Below, piece by piece: positions 24,509 through 34,202 of a stretch of 64,000 nucleotides of DNA. The DNA lies in the NCBI RefSeq assembly GCF_016811105.1, contig NZ_JAFBGM010000001.1, forward strand, positions 620,001 to 684,000, given 5' to 3'. This stretch comes from Aurantibacter crassamenti (GTDB lineage: Bacteria > Bacteroidota > Bacteroidia > Flavobacteriales > Flavobacteriaceae). Every line of letters begins with the position of its first letter. The stretch's first letter is position 1. The position numbers and the translations under genes were made by a program. The notes beneath the pieces are model-generated. The model made no database searches. It saw only the letters and a program-made list of their open reading frames with translations, and was not told where the DNA came from.

Positions 24509-25966
24509 CTACTTTTTAAAAAGTGAATTCAATTGTTTAACAGCAGATTCCGCTAATTTTTCACCTGCTCCTATATCGTATTTAGTTGTTCCTGGTGTTG
24601 TTTCATATCCAGTAATCATTGGCTTAAAGCCTTTAGGACCTTGGCTAAATGAGGTTTCTGTAGGAAAATAATCATAATCCCCATTAGCCAAACCCACAAC
24701 TATTGTACTCTTAAATGGAGAATTTTCTTTAATATATTTACCAAATTCATTAAATATTTCTCCTGGTAAACCTACAATGGCTACATCACCTATTTGAATT
24801 ACCATTACTTCTAATTTATCGGTTTCATTTTGAACTTTATACATATCAATCCACCATTTCGCATATAACTCTTCTGGTATTCCATCTGGTTGCAAAGCAG
24901 GCATTCCATTCTTTTCTACTCTTTTCATTATCATTTTTGCCCATTCATATTGCTCATCGGAGATAGTCATTTTTTTGATAGGCACCTCTTCTCTTAAAAT
25001 ACTTATACTACCATCTCCCGAAGCTAGTTTAGTTTTCTTCATAGCCTCTAAACTAGCGACACCTAACAGATATCCAATACGTTGACATTCTTGATAGGTA
25101 TCTAAAAAACCAACTTTATGGTCTACTTGCGTGACATTACCAGAAGGTGCATTTAAAAAAAGTACTCCAAAATCATCTCCATTCACTTTCTGTATCGCTT
25201 CAGTTAAATATCCAGGGTAATCAGCTGAATAATTCCAATTGTTTCCCGTGAGCGTTGTTGGGTGACAGCCAAAATTTACAATGGTTCCTGTAATCTCACC
25301 ATTTTGCTCAAAACTTACAGTAATTAACTCTGGGTCTTTTTCTCCTAATGCTTTTTCGATAAAACCAGGTTCGAATTTCTCCCAAACCATATGAGTTGTG
25401 CCATCAATCGCTTTCAGTCTTCTGTTATGAGAAACCCTATTTTCTTTTGTGCGTCCGACCTTTAGTTCAGCAAAAGAAATATTCTGATTCGCTTCTATTA
25501 TTGCATTTGCAGCCTTTTGCAAATAATTTTTAGCTTCTGGTGCATCAAGATTAGACTTAGGACCACTATGTGTGTGAGTTGCATGTATTAAAATATTTTC
25601 AGCTTTGATATCAGACGCTGATTCTACATAATTGCGCATCATATCTACTGATTCTACAGGGATATTACAAATATCAACAGATAGGATTGCAGTTTTTATT
25701 CCATTACTACCTTCTGCTACCAAAGCTTTACCGTATAATGAGTCATGTATGCCACGTGAAGCATAATCATCTCCTCGATAATTTCCTACCAAATCTAGCC
25801 CCACCCGTGGAGTATAATTTACTTCGGCATAACCTATTTTAAGTCCTGAATTTAACATATTTGATTTTGAAGTATTCTGTTGACAAGATTGAAAAATAAA
25901 GGCTCCTAGTGATAATAAAAATATAGTTCTATAAATTTTTACATCTATTTTAGTAATTTTTATCAT
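24509..25966 (-). CDS. Ceramidase-like (neutral/alkaline, N-terminal domain) lipoprotein
   Basis: Starting at ATG 25966, which overlaps the upstream dipeptidase TGA as ATGA, the protein is 485 aa with a lipobox FIFQSC. The neutral ceramidase N-terminal fold is supported by KIGYAEVNYTPRVGLDLVG, the zinc motif HATHTHSGPK and NFGCHPTTLTGNNWNYSADY. The catalytic-Ser motif of true ceramidases (GDVSPN) reads GNVTQV here, so the nucleophile is not conserved and the substrate may differ. It is the last gene of the six-gene minus-strand operon. Confidence 0.82.
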   Translation of the reverse strand: MIKITKIDVKIYRTIFLLSLGAFIFQSCQQNTSKSNMLNSGLKIGYAEVNYTPRVGLDLVGNYRGDDYASRGIHDSLYGKALVAEGSNGIKTAILSVDICNIPVESVDMMRNYVESASDIKAENILIHATHTHSGPKSNLDAPEAKNYLQKAANAIIEANQNISFAELKVGRTKENRVSHNRRLKAIDGTTHMVWEKFEPGFIEKALGEKDPELITVSFEQNGEITGTIVNFGCHPTTLTGNNWNYSADYPGYLTEAIQKVNGDDFGVLFLNAPSGNVTQVDHKVGFLDTYQECQRIGYLLGVASLEAMKKTKLASGDGSISILREEVPIKKMTISDEQYEWAKMIMKRVEKNGMPALQPDGIPEELYAKWWIDMYKVQNETDKLEVMVIQIGDVAIVGLPGEIFNEFGKYIKENSPFKSTIVVGLANGDYDYFPTETSFSQGPKGFKPMITGYETTPGTTKYDIGAGEKLAESAVKQLNSLFKK

Positions 25967-27081
25967 GTTAAAATACGATTTAAGGTTCGGGTCCAATTTT
26001 TATAAAATATGTTCTCAATATCAGTTGAAGTATATCCTCTTTTTCTAAGAATTCCCGAAAATTTCTGCAAATCAGATATATTATCAATATCGTAAGGTGT
26101 TTGTTCTAAACCAAAAAGGCCGTCAAGATCACTACCAAAACCAATATGTTTACTATTTCCTGCCATTTGACAAATATGGTCAAAGTGATCAACCAATAAC
26201 TCCATACCAATTTTTAATTTTTTAGGATCATCTTTTCCCAATTGAAAATCAGGATACATCATCCATGTATCTAAGGCGCCACCGAGCATACCGTCTCTTT
26301 CAATAATACATTTTATTTGATCATCAGAAAATTGACGTTCTCCCGGCACGATACTTCTACAGTTTTGATGACTAGCTATTACAGTACCTTGAAAAATATC
26401 AAGAGCTTCATAAAAACCTTTATCAGTAAGATGCGTTAAATCTAACTGCATTGGCAACTGATTCATTTCTTTTAATAATTCTTTACCGATAACAGTCAAT
26501 CCACTACCATCAGAATGTGTGCCCGCCGCATATCTACCAGGACCGAAATGAGAAATTCCAATGGATCGCAAGCCTTGTTCATGAAAAGTGTGTAAGTAGT
26601 CTAGATTAACAATAGAATCGGCACCCTCTAATGCTAAAATATATCCAACGGGCTTTTTTTGTAAGCTATCGGTATTTTCTGTCCACATATTAAAATGTGA
26701 TTCCAAACCATCTTTAGTAGTAATTTGTACCATCTCACCTGAAACTTCCATTTCGCGATACCATGCTAATTGACATTGTGCGTGCGCATAGGCCTGTTGG
26801 GGAGAGTGCCAACCGGGGAGTGCCATTGTATGTAATGGGCTTCCATTTTCAGAATAACGAGAAATCATGGTAGCTAATACTAGACCAACATTTCCATTAC
26901 GTAATTCTGGAAATGCAACGGTTCCATTACCTCGGTCTTGATAATCTTTCCAACCTAATTCACTTTCTTTATCCCTTATTTCTTGTACCGTTTTGGTCAA
27001 ATCGCGGTTCATTGTCATTGCATTCGTTGCCAAATCTAAATGGGCATCAATGATAAACGGTACTTTTATCGAATCTTTCAT
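25963..27081 (-). CDS. Membrane dipeptidase family (peptidase M19)
   Basis: A 372-aa TIM-barrel zinc enzyme. The metal ligands are visible as DAHLDLAT, the Glu in LALEGADS, LTHLTDKGFYEAL and ASHQNCRS. M19 enzymes hydrolyse dipeptides, often with a D-residue at the second position. There is no signal peptide, unlike many relatives, so it is cytoplasmic. It overlaps the flanking genes by 4 nt on each side, giving tight coupling with the hydroxyacyl-CoA dehydrogenase and the ceramidase-like lipoprotein. Confidence 0.88.
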   Translation of the reverse strand: MKDSIKVPFIIDAHLDLATNAMTMNRDLTKTVQEIRDKESELGWKDYQDRGNGTVAFPELRNGNVGLVLATMISRYSENGSPLHTMALPGWHSPQQAYAHAQCQLAWYREMEVSGEMVQITTKDGLESHFNMWTENTDSLQKKPVGYILALEGADSIVNLDYLHTFHEQGLRSIGISHFGPGRYAAGTHSDGSGLTVIGKELLKEMNQLPMQLDLTHLTDKGFYEALDIFQGTVIASHQNCRSIVPGERQFSDDQIKCIIERDGMLGGALDTWMMYPDFQLGKDDPKKLKIGMELLVDHFDHICQMAGNSKHIGFGSDLDGLFGLEQTPYDIDNISDLQKFSGILRKRGYTSTDIENIFYKNWTRTLNRILT

Positions 27082-28064
27082 TCTAATGTTTTTTCTATAG
27101 ATATTTCGGAAATTTTTTCAGTGTATTTAGAGGATAAACGATGTAGATCAAATGAAAATTCCTCAAATGTTTCCTCCCACTTTTTTGCTTCTTCCGGGGT
27201 GTAACTGTAAAAACCAATTCCATTAGATATTCCGTTACCATCTGCTTTCGCAATATCATCAATAAGCTTTGGAACCGTAGTCTGATTACTCAATTCTGGA
27301 AATAAATCCTTCATCACAGCGTGATATGCCTTAAGCCCGGTTAAATCCATATAACGAAAAAGCCCACAGAAGGCCATCCATCTACCTCCGTCATTCTTAC
27401 AGGCATTATCTATATCGATAATTGTGGCATAACCATTTTCAACCAAATTAAAAGCTTCACGGTACATTGCATACATTATGCGATTGGTAATAAAGCCTCT
27501 AATATCTTTACGTACCAATGTGGGTTCTTTACCCCATTGTTTAGCAATATCACATAATTGTTCTCCAATTTCAATTGGACTTTTTTCTCCACATATAATT
27601 TCTAAAAAATAAGAAGTATATGAAGGTTCAGCCCAATGCATTCCAAAAAAACGTTCTGGCACTCTACAATGATTTTGCAACATACTTATAGGCATTGCGG
27701 AAGTGTTTGAGGTAATTATTACATTATCTGAAACACACTCTTCTATTCTTTTGTATACCTCTTTTTTTATCGCAAGATTTTCAATAACACACTCCATTAC
27801 TAACCAACACTTATGTAATTCATTATAATCTGATGTGTAGGTAATATTTGCAACTAACTCATCATGTGTTTTTTTGGTTAGCCCTTCTCGCAAACATTCT
27901 TCTAAATAATGTCTAATGCGATTTGGTGCGGCACTATCAATATCAGAAACTATTGGCGCAACAGCCACAACTTTTTGCCCATTTATCAATAGAGATGCTG
28001 CAATGCTACCACCCATTAAACCAAGACCAACTATTCCGACAGTCGAGTTATTTTTTAGTTTCAT
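27078..28064 (-). CDS. 3-hydroxyacyl-CoA dehydrogenase family protein
   Basis: A 328-aa NAD-dependent dehydrogenase. The Rossmann loop GIVGLGLMGGSIAASLL is at about residues 9-25. SNTSAMPISML and the catalytic region RFFGMHWAEPSY (His) follow, then the C-terminal helical domain with GFITNRIMYAMYREAFNLVE. It is nearer the single-domain 3-hydroxybutyryl-CoA or carnitine dehydrogenase group than the FadB fusion. Its operon partners suggest it oxidises a hydroxy-acid intermediate that need not be a CoA ester. Confidence 0.85.
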   Translation of the reverse strand: MKLKNNSTVGIVGLGLMGGSIAASLLINGQKVVAVAPIVSDIDSAAPNRIRHYLEECLREGLTKKTHDELVANITYTSDYNELHKCWLVMECVIENLAIKKEVYKRIEECVSDNVIITSNTSAMPISMLQNHCRVPERFFGMHWAEPSYTSYFLEIICGEKSPIEIGEQLCDIAKQWGKEPTLVRKDIRGFITNRIMYAMYREAFNLVENGYATIIDIDNACKNDGGRWMAFCGLFRYMDLTGLKAYHAVMKDLFPELSNQTTVPKLIDDIAKADGNGISNGIGFYSYTPEEAKKWEETFEEFSFDLHRLSSKYTEKISEISIEKTLE

Positions 28065-28104
28065 AATTTTATTGCAAAATGATTTGTTAATTTTTAAAAT
28101 ATAT

Positions 28105-29421
28105 CTATTCCAGTTCTAACAAGGTCTCCCTTGCCATTTCTATAGCAAAATCAATATGTTTCTCTTCATGAACAGCACTAATATACCAAAGTCCTCTTCC
28201 AATAATTCGGACGCCTCTTTGTTGCATACCTTGAATAAACATTTTTGATTTTGGCTGTTCATAAGCAGAAACATCTCTAAACTCCTTTACTTTATCAATT
28301 GATGCAAAACCAGTATGAAACATTGGGCCTAAACCTTGAACTAAAAGATTATGTTTGGTTTCTTCTGCAACTTTACGTAATCCTTTCATTAGTCGGTGAC
28401 CAAGTGCATAAATTCGCTCATGAGTTCCTTCTTGTTCCAAAACCTCAATAGTACCTATTGCCGCCGCTATTAATGCACAAGCCGAGTTCATTGTTCCAGC
28501 ATGTATTACCTTTCCTTCAGCTACAACCTGCATCCAATCTTTTTTTCCAACTATTGCTGAAATAGGAAAGCCACTTGCCAAAGCCTTTGCGAAAATAGAA
28601 AGGTCGGGGGTAACATTAAAATATTTTTGAGCACCACCTAAACTAGTACGAAAACCTGTAATGACCTCATCAAAAATTAAAGCCGCGTTATATTGTGTGC
28701 AAATTTCACGTAAACCTTTGAGAAAACCTTCTTCCGGTAAAATACACCCACTATTGCACATAATTGGTTCTGTTATTATGGCTGCAATCTCGTTATGATT
28801 TTCAGCCATGGCCCTTTTTACAAGTTCTAAATCATTCCATGGTAATATTAGAAATTCTTGTTCTATTCCTTCTGCTATACCGGAAGTCCACGGTAATGGA
28901 ATCGGACTTTCTCTATTTCCCATTTTCTCTTCATCTAAGGTCAACCCCCAAGAAACATTATCTAACCAACCGTGATAATGACCTTCAAAACGAATAAATT
29001 TTTTACGCCCAGTTTTTGCTCTAGCTACACGAAACGCTGTTTGCACAGCAGTTGATCCATCGAGACAAAAACGCATCAATTCTGCAGAAGGAATATATTT
29101 ATTTAATTTCTCTGCCAATTCAACCTCCAAAATATGCTGACCTGCAAATAATTGTCCTTTACCAGAATATTCTTGAATACGCTTTAGCACATGCGGATGG
29201 GAATGACCAACAATCATGGGACCTTGGCTCAAGGTAAAGTCAAGATATTTATTGCCATCAACATCATAAGTATATACACCTTCAGCATAATCATAAAATA
29301 ATGCATGTGGATGATTGAACTTCCGAAACTCAGATGAGACACCACCTGCTAAAACCTTCTTAGAACGCTCTAACAATGCTGCAGATTTAGTATGATCCAG
29401 CTTTATCATAATATTTTGCAT
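28105..29421 (-). CDS. Class III aminotransferase / glutamate-1-semialdehyde aminomutase-like
   Basis: Starting at the Met at 29421 (2 bp after the upstream stop) the protein is 438 aa. It is PLP-dependent, fold type I. Substrate-loop and PLP residues appear in DGSTAVQTAFRVARAKTG, FEGHYHGWLDN, IFDEVITGFR and FAKALASGFPISA (PLP-binding Lys in FAK). The layout matches GSA-aminomutase-like aminotransferases common in catabolic clusters, not heme-pathway hemL, given the neighbours. It probably moves the amino group of the locus substrate. Confidence 0.85.
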   Translation of the reverse strand: MQNIMIKLDHTKSAALLERSKKVLAGGVSSEFRKFNHPHALFYDYAEGVYTYDVDGNKYLDFTLSQGPMIVGHSHPHVLKRIQEYSGKGQLFAGQHILEVELAEKLNKYIPSAELMRFCLDGSTAVQTAFRVARAKTGRKKFIRFEGHYHGWLDNVSWGLTLDEEKMGNRESPIPLPWTSGIAEGIEQEFLILPWNDLELVKRAMAENHNEIAAIITEPIMCNSGCILPEEGFLKGLREICTQYNAALIFDEVITGFRTSLGGAQKYFNVTPDLSIFAKALASGFPISAIVGKKDWMQVVAEGKVIHAGTMNSACALIAAAIGTIEVLEQEGTHERIYALGHRLMKGLRKVAEETKHNLLVQGLGPMFHTGFASIDKVKEFRDVSAYEQPKSKMFIQGMQQRGVRIIGRGLWYISAVHEEKHIDFAIEMARETLLELE

Positions 29422-29423
29422 TT

Positions 29424-30536
29424 TCAAATAGTTATTTTTCGATTTCTTGCTAATACTTTCCATATATCAGTAACATCACCGTTTTCTATTATGGTAAGTT
29501 CTTCGTATAAATTAACTGTGGGGCAAATATGAAACGGGATAGCTAAAAATGGTTCTCCCACCTCGTATTGTGATGTATCCGGAACATGTACTACCAAATG
29601 CTCTTCAAATTGATCAACTATAACACCATTTTCTAACCCCATAATATCTACTCGAGGCTGAGGCGGATCCGTAGCAGTAGCTTTTGTACCCAAATCTAGA
29701 CATATCTTTTCATTATCTATAATTGAAATAATTCGAGTCAGTATGGTAGCAGCCGGTGTAAATGGCATTTCAGAAAATGAAGTTCCGTATCCAACATCCC
29801 AGAAAAAAAAGGTTCCAGGACTACATTCCACTCCATTTTGTTTCGCATAAAAAGGAAATGAAGGAGACCCACCTATAACTAAAGTCAGTTTTTTTAATAG
29901 AAGATTTTCAACCTCGTTTTTTAAAGTGCTAACTTCATGAAAAATAGCATCTGCTTGATGCTTTCTAATTTTTTCATCAGAATTATGCACATGGCCATCA
30001 TAAGCATGTAAACCATTTATTATTAACCCTTTGAATACATTAATTTCTGTAATAAATGATAAAGCCTCATTAGTCTTTACACCTGTACGGTTCATACCCA
30101 CATTAATATCAATAAAAACAGCCAAGGGTAGTTTTTTAAAATAATGAGATAGTATGCTTGCCGATTTTATATTATCAACTAGAGCAGAAAAAAGTGTTTT
30201 CGGATACTTTTGCCTTAGTGCTGCAAAACGTTTCGCCTTCGTTTCTGAAAGTTGATAGCATAATAATACATCCTTTGCACCAGCCATTCCTAAAAGTTCA
30301 GCTTCTGCAATAGTACTGCACTTGAAACGGTCAACCCCTTTGCTCATCGCCAATTGTACAACCTCTATACATTTTACTGTTTTTATATGAGGTCGGAGAA
30401 TTGTATTTTGAGAATCAACAACTTTATTTAAAGCATTTTCAATATTATCCTCAACAATGTCATGAAACACCAAAAGTGCCGGCGAGTCAATTTGGGAAAC
30501 ATCATTAATACAATATGTGTTAGAACCAGATAACAT
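29424..30536 (-). CDS. D-threonine aldolase / D-serine dehydratase-like PLP enzyme
   Basis: A 370-aa fold type III (alanine-racemase-like) PLP enzyme. The PLP Lys is in RPHIKTVKC, followed by FKCSTIAEAELLGMAGA and FIDINVGMNRTGV. Near the C-terminus, FHICPTVNLYEE carries the HxC metal site of the DSD1/D-threonine aldolase group. Such enzymes cleave or dehydrate beta-hydroxy-D-amino acids. The ATG overlaps the RidA stop by 1 nt (TAATG). Paired with RidA, which clears reactive enamines, a dehydratase-type reaction is reasonable. Confidence 0.85.
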   Translation of the reverse strand: MLSGSNTYCINDVSQIDSPALLVFHDIVEDNIENALNKVVDSQNTILRPHIKTVKCIEVVQLAMSKGVDRFKCSTIAEAELLGMAGAKDVLLCYQLSETKAKRFAALRQKYPKTLFSALVDNIKSASILSHYFKKLPLAVFIDINVGMNRTGVKTNEALSFITEINVFKGLIINGLHAYDGHVHNSDEKIRKHQADAIFHEVSTLKNEVENLLLKKLTLVIGGSPSFPFYAKQNGVECSPGTFFFWDVGYGTSFSEMPFTPAATILTRIISIIDNEKICLDLGTKATATDPPQPRVDIMGLENGVIVDQFEEHLVVHVPDTSQYEVGEPFLAIPFHICPTVNLYEELTIIENGDVTDIWKVLARNRKITI

Positions 30537-30928
30537 TAGACTGTAGGTAATTTAAAAACGATGTCTATTTCTACTTTAATATTCTCACCCAATACGGACT
30601 GAACTGTAGTGCGTGCAGGTTTTATACCATTAAAATAGGTTGCATATACTGCATTAAATTTATCAAAATCAGCTATATCCTTTAAATGAACAGTACTTTT
30701 CAACGCATCATCCATAGAGCCACCAACAGTTTCAACTATGGTTTTAATATTATCTAATGTTCTTCTAGTCTCTTCTTCCACTGTCCCTAACACAAATTTA
30801 CTAGAAGCGAAATCTACAGATGCCTGGCCACTTAAAAAAAGCATTCCATTGTAAGCTACAGCATCAGAGTAAGCCCCGGTAACGAAATCAGGATTACGTT
30901 GAGGGTGTGTAATTTTTACTTTATCCAT
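30536..30928 (-). CDS. RidA-family enamine/imine deaminase
   Basis: A 130-aa YjgF/YER057c/UK114 protein. ITHPQRNPDFVTGAYSDAV, LFLSGQASVD and the C-terminal PARTTVQSVLGENIKVEIDI include the conserved Arg that binds the carboxylate. It hydrolyses 2-aminoacrylate-like enamines released by PLP enzymes. It is first in the six-gene operon running down to the ceramidase-like gene, directly before the fold type III PLP enzyme. Confidence 0.92.
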   Translation of the reverse strand: MDKVKITHPQRNPDFVTGAYSDAVAYNGMLFLSGQASVDFASSKFVLGTVEEETRRTLDNIKTIVETVGGSMDDALKSTVHLKDIADFDKFNAVYATYFNGIKPARTTVQSVLGENIKVEIDIVFKLPTV

Positions 30929-31004
30929 GAGGTTATAAGTTTTATTTTTAAAATAATTGAATTCTGTTTCTTTTAATAATCTTATAAGAGAAAGTCAACA
31001 TCAT

Positions 31005-31016
31005 CAAATTTATTTG
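31005..31016. promoter_or_regulatory. Palindrome CAAATTTATTTG upstream of the RidA operon
   Basis: Read on the minus strand it contains TAAATTTG, a TAnnTTTG -7 box 77 bp before the RidA ATG. An 11/12-identical palindrome lies upstream of the FucP-type permease operon. It sits in the divergent space shared with the AraC regulator. Confidence 0.4.
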
Positions 31017-31142
31017 AATTACATTAACTTAAGTAATATCAAAAACTAATATTCTAATACTAATAATTATATTTAAGTACATTTTACAGTCTTAATTAAA
31101 CTAAAACACGAAGAAGAGTATCAATTTTGCTATATTGTACCT

Positions 31143-32027
31143 ATGGAAACTACTGAGATTAGATTGTTTAAAGAATCCAATCAATCCTTTATATATCATA
31201 TAGAGAATAAAGATTTTGGCATTTATCACCACCACCCAGAATATGAATTAGTTTACATAAAAAAAGGTAGTGGGGTTCGTATAGTTGGAGATAATATTAG
31301 TGAATTTAAAGAAAATGACCTTGTATTTCTCGGCTCTTATTTACCTCATGTTTGGCGTTGTGATAGTTCACATAGTCATGCGGATGGTACCTTTACAGGT
31401 AAAGGGTATGTAATTCAATTTTTAGAAGAGTTTTTAGGAAATCCATTTCTGCAGGCACCTGAGAATCGCGGACTTTCAAGTTTTTTATCGAAAACTTTTA
31501 GAGGATGTAAGTTTTATGGAGAAACAAAAGACAAACTCATTAATATAATTCTAGATATGCAGTCCATGAACCCAACTGCACGGCTGTATGCATTATTTTC
31601 CATTTTAGAAGTTTTAGCGACAACAGAAGAATTTGAATTTATTTGTAGTCCTGCTTTTTATATTATGAATAAAACATCCAAAAGTAGCCCGCTACATAAT
31701 GTCGTGGAATTTATATTAGACAATTTTAAAGAAAATATCAAACTAAAAGATGTTCTAGAAATTTCAAATATGTCCAACACACAGTTCTTTTTAGCATTTA
31801 AAAAAACATACAGAATGCCTTTTAAAAGCTATTTACTAAAATTACGTGTCGGGTATGCATGTCGATTATTAGCGGATCCAACACGAAATATATCTCAAAT
31901 TGCATATGAATCAGGTTTTGAAAATCTTTCAAATTTTAATAGACACTTCAAATCTATTAATGATTGTACACCAACGGCCTATAGAAAAAAACTAGAGCGC
32001 AAACTAACAGCAAAAATTAGTAATTAA
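31143..32027 (+). CDS. AraC-family transcriptional regulator
   Basis: A 294-aa regulator with an N-terminal cupin (IYHHHPEYELVYIKKGSG, about residues 25-42) and a C-terminal double HTH. The HTH region contains LKDVLEISNMSNTQFFLAFK and ISQIAYESGFENLSNFNRHF. It is transcribed away from the RidA operon and leads two SDR genes and an NTF2-like gene, so it probably controls both arms of the catabolic locus. The cupin suggests a carbohydrate- or acid-type effector. Confidence 0.92.
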   Translation: METTEIRLFKESNQSFIYHIENKDFGIYHHHPEYELVYIKKGSGVRIVGDNISEFKENDLVFLGSYLPHVWRCDSSHSHADGTFTGKGYVIQFLEEFLGNPFLQAPENRGLSSFLSKTFRGCKFYGETKDKLINIILDMQSMNPTARLYALFSILEVLATTEEFEFICSPAFYIMNKTSKSSPLHNVVEFILDNFKENIKLKDVLEISNMSNTQFFLAFKKTYRMPFKSYLLKLRVGYACRLLADPTRNISQIAYESGFENLSNFNRHFKSINDCTPTAYRKKLERKLTAKISN

Positions 32028-32075
32028 TAGATTATAGCATATTAGATCGTGAAAAAACACGAAAACATAGAACGT

Positions 32076-32816
32076 ATGAAAAGATTTGATGACCAAGTAG
32101 CAGTGATTATCGGAGGAGCCAGAGGCATAGGTCGTACAATCGTTGAGCGCTTAGTTTTAGAAGGAGCACAAGTATGTATTTTAGATGTCTTAAAAAATGA
32201 ACTAGACGAGTTAATTAAACTAAACGTGGTTCAGCATGCCTTTGTTGTAGATATTACTGACGAGGTGCATTTAAAAGAAACCATTCAAAATATTATTAAA
32301 TTATACGGCAGATTAGATATAATGATTAACAGTGCGGGAATAGTAGGGCCAACGGCTACAAAAATTGAACATTATAGTTTGAGTGACTTTCAAAAAATAC
32401 TTAATATCAATCTGAATGGTGCCTTTAATGTTACGAAAGCCGTTTTACCGCCAATGGTTAAACAAAATTATGGAAGAATATTACATATTACCTCTATTGG
32501 AGGAAAAGAAGGAAACCCTGGTATGGTAGGTTATACTGCCAGTAAAGCAGGTCTTATGGGTTTAGTTAAAGGTGTGGGTAAAGAATATGCTGACACTGGA
32601 ATTACGGTAAATGGTCTAGCCCCTGCTGTAATTGCAACTCCTATGAATAAGGATACAGATCCCGAAATGTTAAAGTACATGACGGCCAAAATTCCCATGG
32701 GTCGTTTGGGAACGGTTGAGGAAGTCGCGGCATTGGTTTGTTGGATTGTATCTAAAGAAGCAACATTTAATACAGGTTTCATATTTGACATTTCAGGAGG
32801 CCGTGCTACTTATTAA
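32076..32816 (+). CDS. Short-chain dehydrogenase/reductase (SDR) 1
   Basis: From ATG 32076 the protein is 246 aa; an upstream GTG (32049) would add nine residues not typical of SDRs. The cofactor loop is VIIGGARGIGRT (GGARGIG), then NSAGIVGPTA and the catalytic set ITSIGG (Ser) with VGYTASKAG (Tyr, Lys). The Asp in ILDVLKN after the second strand favours NAD. It is an oxidoreductase for an alcohol/ketone pair in the AraC-led operon. Confidence 0.9.
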   Translation: MKRFDDQVAVIIGGARGIGRTIVERLVLEGAQVCILDVLKNELDELIKLNVVQHAFVVDITDEVHLKETIQNIIKLYGRLDIMINSAGIVGPTATKIEHYSLSDFQKILNINLNGAFNVTKAVLPPMVKQNYGRILHITSIGGKEGNPGMVGYTASKAGLMGLVKGVGKEYADTGITVNGLAPAVIATPMNKDTDPEMLKYMTAKIPMGRLGTVEEVAALVCWIVSKEATFNTGFIFDISGGRATY

Positions 32817-32843
32817 AAAACGAATTCAAGAATATAATAAAAC

Positions 32844-33647
32844 ATGTTAAAAATTGATTTGAGTAATAAGAAATTCTTGATTTCTGGTGGGGCTGGTACG
32901 GGTGTGGGCTCAGGAATATGTCAAGCAATAGCAGCGTGCGGTGGCCAAATTCTACTAAACGATATAAACTTTGAAAAAGCAAAAGAAGCTGCTAAAGAGT
33001 ACCCTAATGCTTTTCCAGTGCCTGGGGATATCAGCAATCAAAAAGAAGTAGAGCAGATTTTCAAAAGTATCAAAAGTGAACATGGTGTAATTCATGGTTT
33101 AGTTAATAATGCAGGAGTAGGTCTTCGTAAGGAGGCCCATCTAGCCGAAGAATCAGATTTCGATAAACTTTATAATATAGATGTAAAAGGTGTATGGATG
33201 ATGGCAAAAGCATTTGTTAATCAACTAATATTTAATAATATAAAAGGCCATATCGTAAATGTATCTTCTGTACATGCCCATGAAACATTATCTAAATATG
33301 CTATTTATGCCAGTGCTAAATCTGCAGTCGAAGGTCTCACTCGAGGCATGTCAATAGAGTTAGGAGAACTTGGAATTCGTTGTAATGCAATAGCGCCTGG
33401 GTATGTTGATTCAATTCAGAATTATGAAGCAGCGGTCTCTTGGACAGATAATCCTGAAAGCTTTTTCGAAGACCAAAGAAATGAATACCAAAGTCTGCGC
33501 CATGCAATAAATGCTCGTGATTGTGGTAATATTACTGTGTTTTTATTATCAGATTTAGCAAGATCTATTACAGGACAAACAATTATTGTTGATGCTGGTT
33601 TAACCAATTTATTACATGCAAATAGTTTTATTCAAGATAAAAAATAA
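32844..33647 (+). CDS. Short-chain dehydrogenase/reductase (SDR) 2
   Basis: A 267-aa classical SDR. The cofactor loop SGGAGTGVGSGICQ is unusual, with an extra residue. NNAGVG, VSSVHAHE (Ser) and YAIYASAKSA (Tyr, Lys) complete the active site, and Asp in NDINFEK favours NAD. The C-terminal TGQTIIVDAGLT is typical. It sits 27 bp after SDR1, and the pair may catalyse successive or stereospecific oxidations. Confidence 0.9.
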   Translation: MLKIDLSNKKFLISGGAGTGVGSGICQAIAACGGQILLNDINFEKAKEAAKEYPNAFPVPGDISNQKEVEQIFKSIKSEHGVIHGLVNNAGVGLRKEAHLAEESDFDKLYNIDVKGVWMMAKAFVNQLIFNNIKGHIVNVSSVHAHETLSKYAIYASAKSAVEGLTRGMSIELGELGIRCNAIAPGYVDSIQNYEAAVSWTDNPESFFEDQRNEYQSLRHAINARDCGNITVFLLSDLARSITGQTIIVDAGLTNLLHANSFIQDKK

Positions 33648-33655
33648 ATGATATA

Positions 33656-34129
33656 ATGAAAAATAATCCATTCCACACAAGTGAAACAGATAGACATTAC
33701 CTATGGGAAATGCTCGTAAACAGAGACATCAAAGCTTTTGTTTTGCAAGACTGGAATATGGTTGCTAATGATTTTATTGTTGATGGGTTTGTTGGTATTG
33801 ATGCTATGAGACAAACTAATGTTGACAATTGGGAACTTAAATATCCTAATTTAGAAGCATATAAATACGAGTGGTTATCACAGGCCAAAGATTTTTCAAA
33901 AATTGAATTAACCGAAGATAAACTAGATGCGTTTCATAGAGTAACCGATATGAAGGAAATTGAAATTAGTAATGATGTTGCCTTACTACATAAAAAATTT
34001 AGTGGATCTTTCAAGAAGAAAGATGGAGAAGAAATACCTACAAACTGGCAAACATTATACAATTGTCGAAAAGTAGACGGAGTATGGAAAATTACAGGAT
34101 TTACTGGTTATATTCCATTAAAATTTTAA
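33656..34129 (+). CDS. NTF2-like/SnoaL-fold protein
   Basis: A 157-aa protein without a signal peptide. The length, the helix-rich start (DRHYLWEMLVNRDIKAFVLQ) and strands ending VDGVWKITGFTGYIPLKF fit the NTF2-like cone fold used by small isomerases, lyases and binding proteins. It is 8 bp after SDR2 and last in the AraC-led operon. The specific role is unknown and the family call rests on pattern only. Confidence 0.6.
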   Translation: MKNNPFHTSETDRHYLWEMLVNRDIKAFVLQDWNMVANDFIVDGFVGIDAMRQTNVDNWELKYPNLEAYKYEWLSQAKDFSKIELTEDKLDAFHRVTDMKEIEISNDVALLHKKFSGSFKKKDGEEIPTNWQTLYNCRKVDGVWKITGFTGYIPLKF

Positions 34130-34202
34130 ATCGAATCTTAAATTTAATGAAACTGATTTATACAAATACCACATTCATAATCAATAATTCTACTCATTAA
34201 TA

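Noticed and set aside
24511-24524. ACTTTTTAAAAAGT palindrome as a terminator for the DUF4199 gene
   Set aside because: It lies in the 3' coding end of the convergent ceramidase-like gene, is purely A/T in its core and lacks a stable GC stem.
28105-29421. hemL of tetrapyrrole synthesis
   Set aside because: The protein is GSA-aminomutase-like, but it is embedded between a dehydrogenase and a D-threonine aldolase-like gene in a catabolic operon and no other heme gene is nearby.
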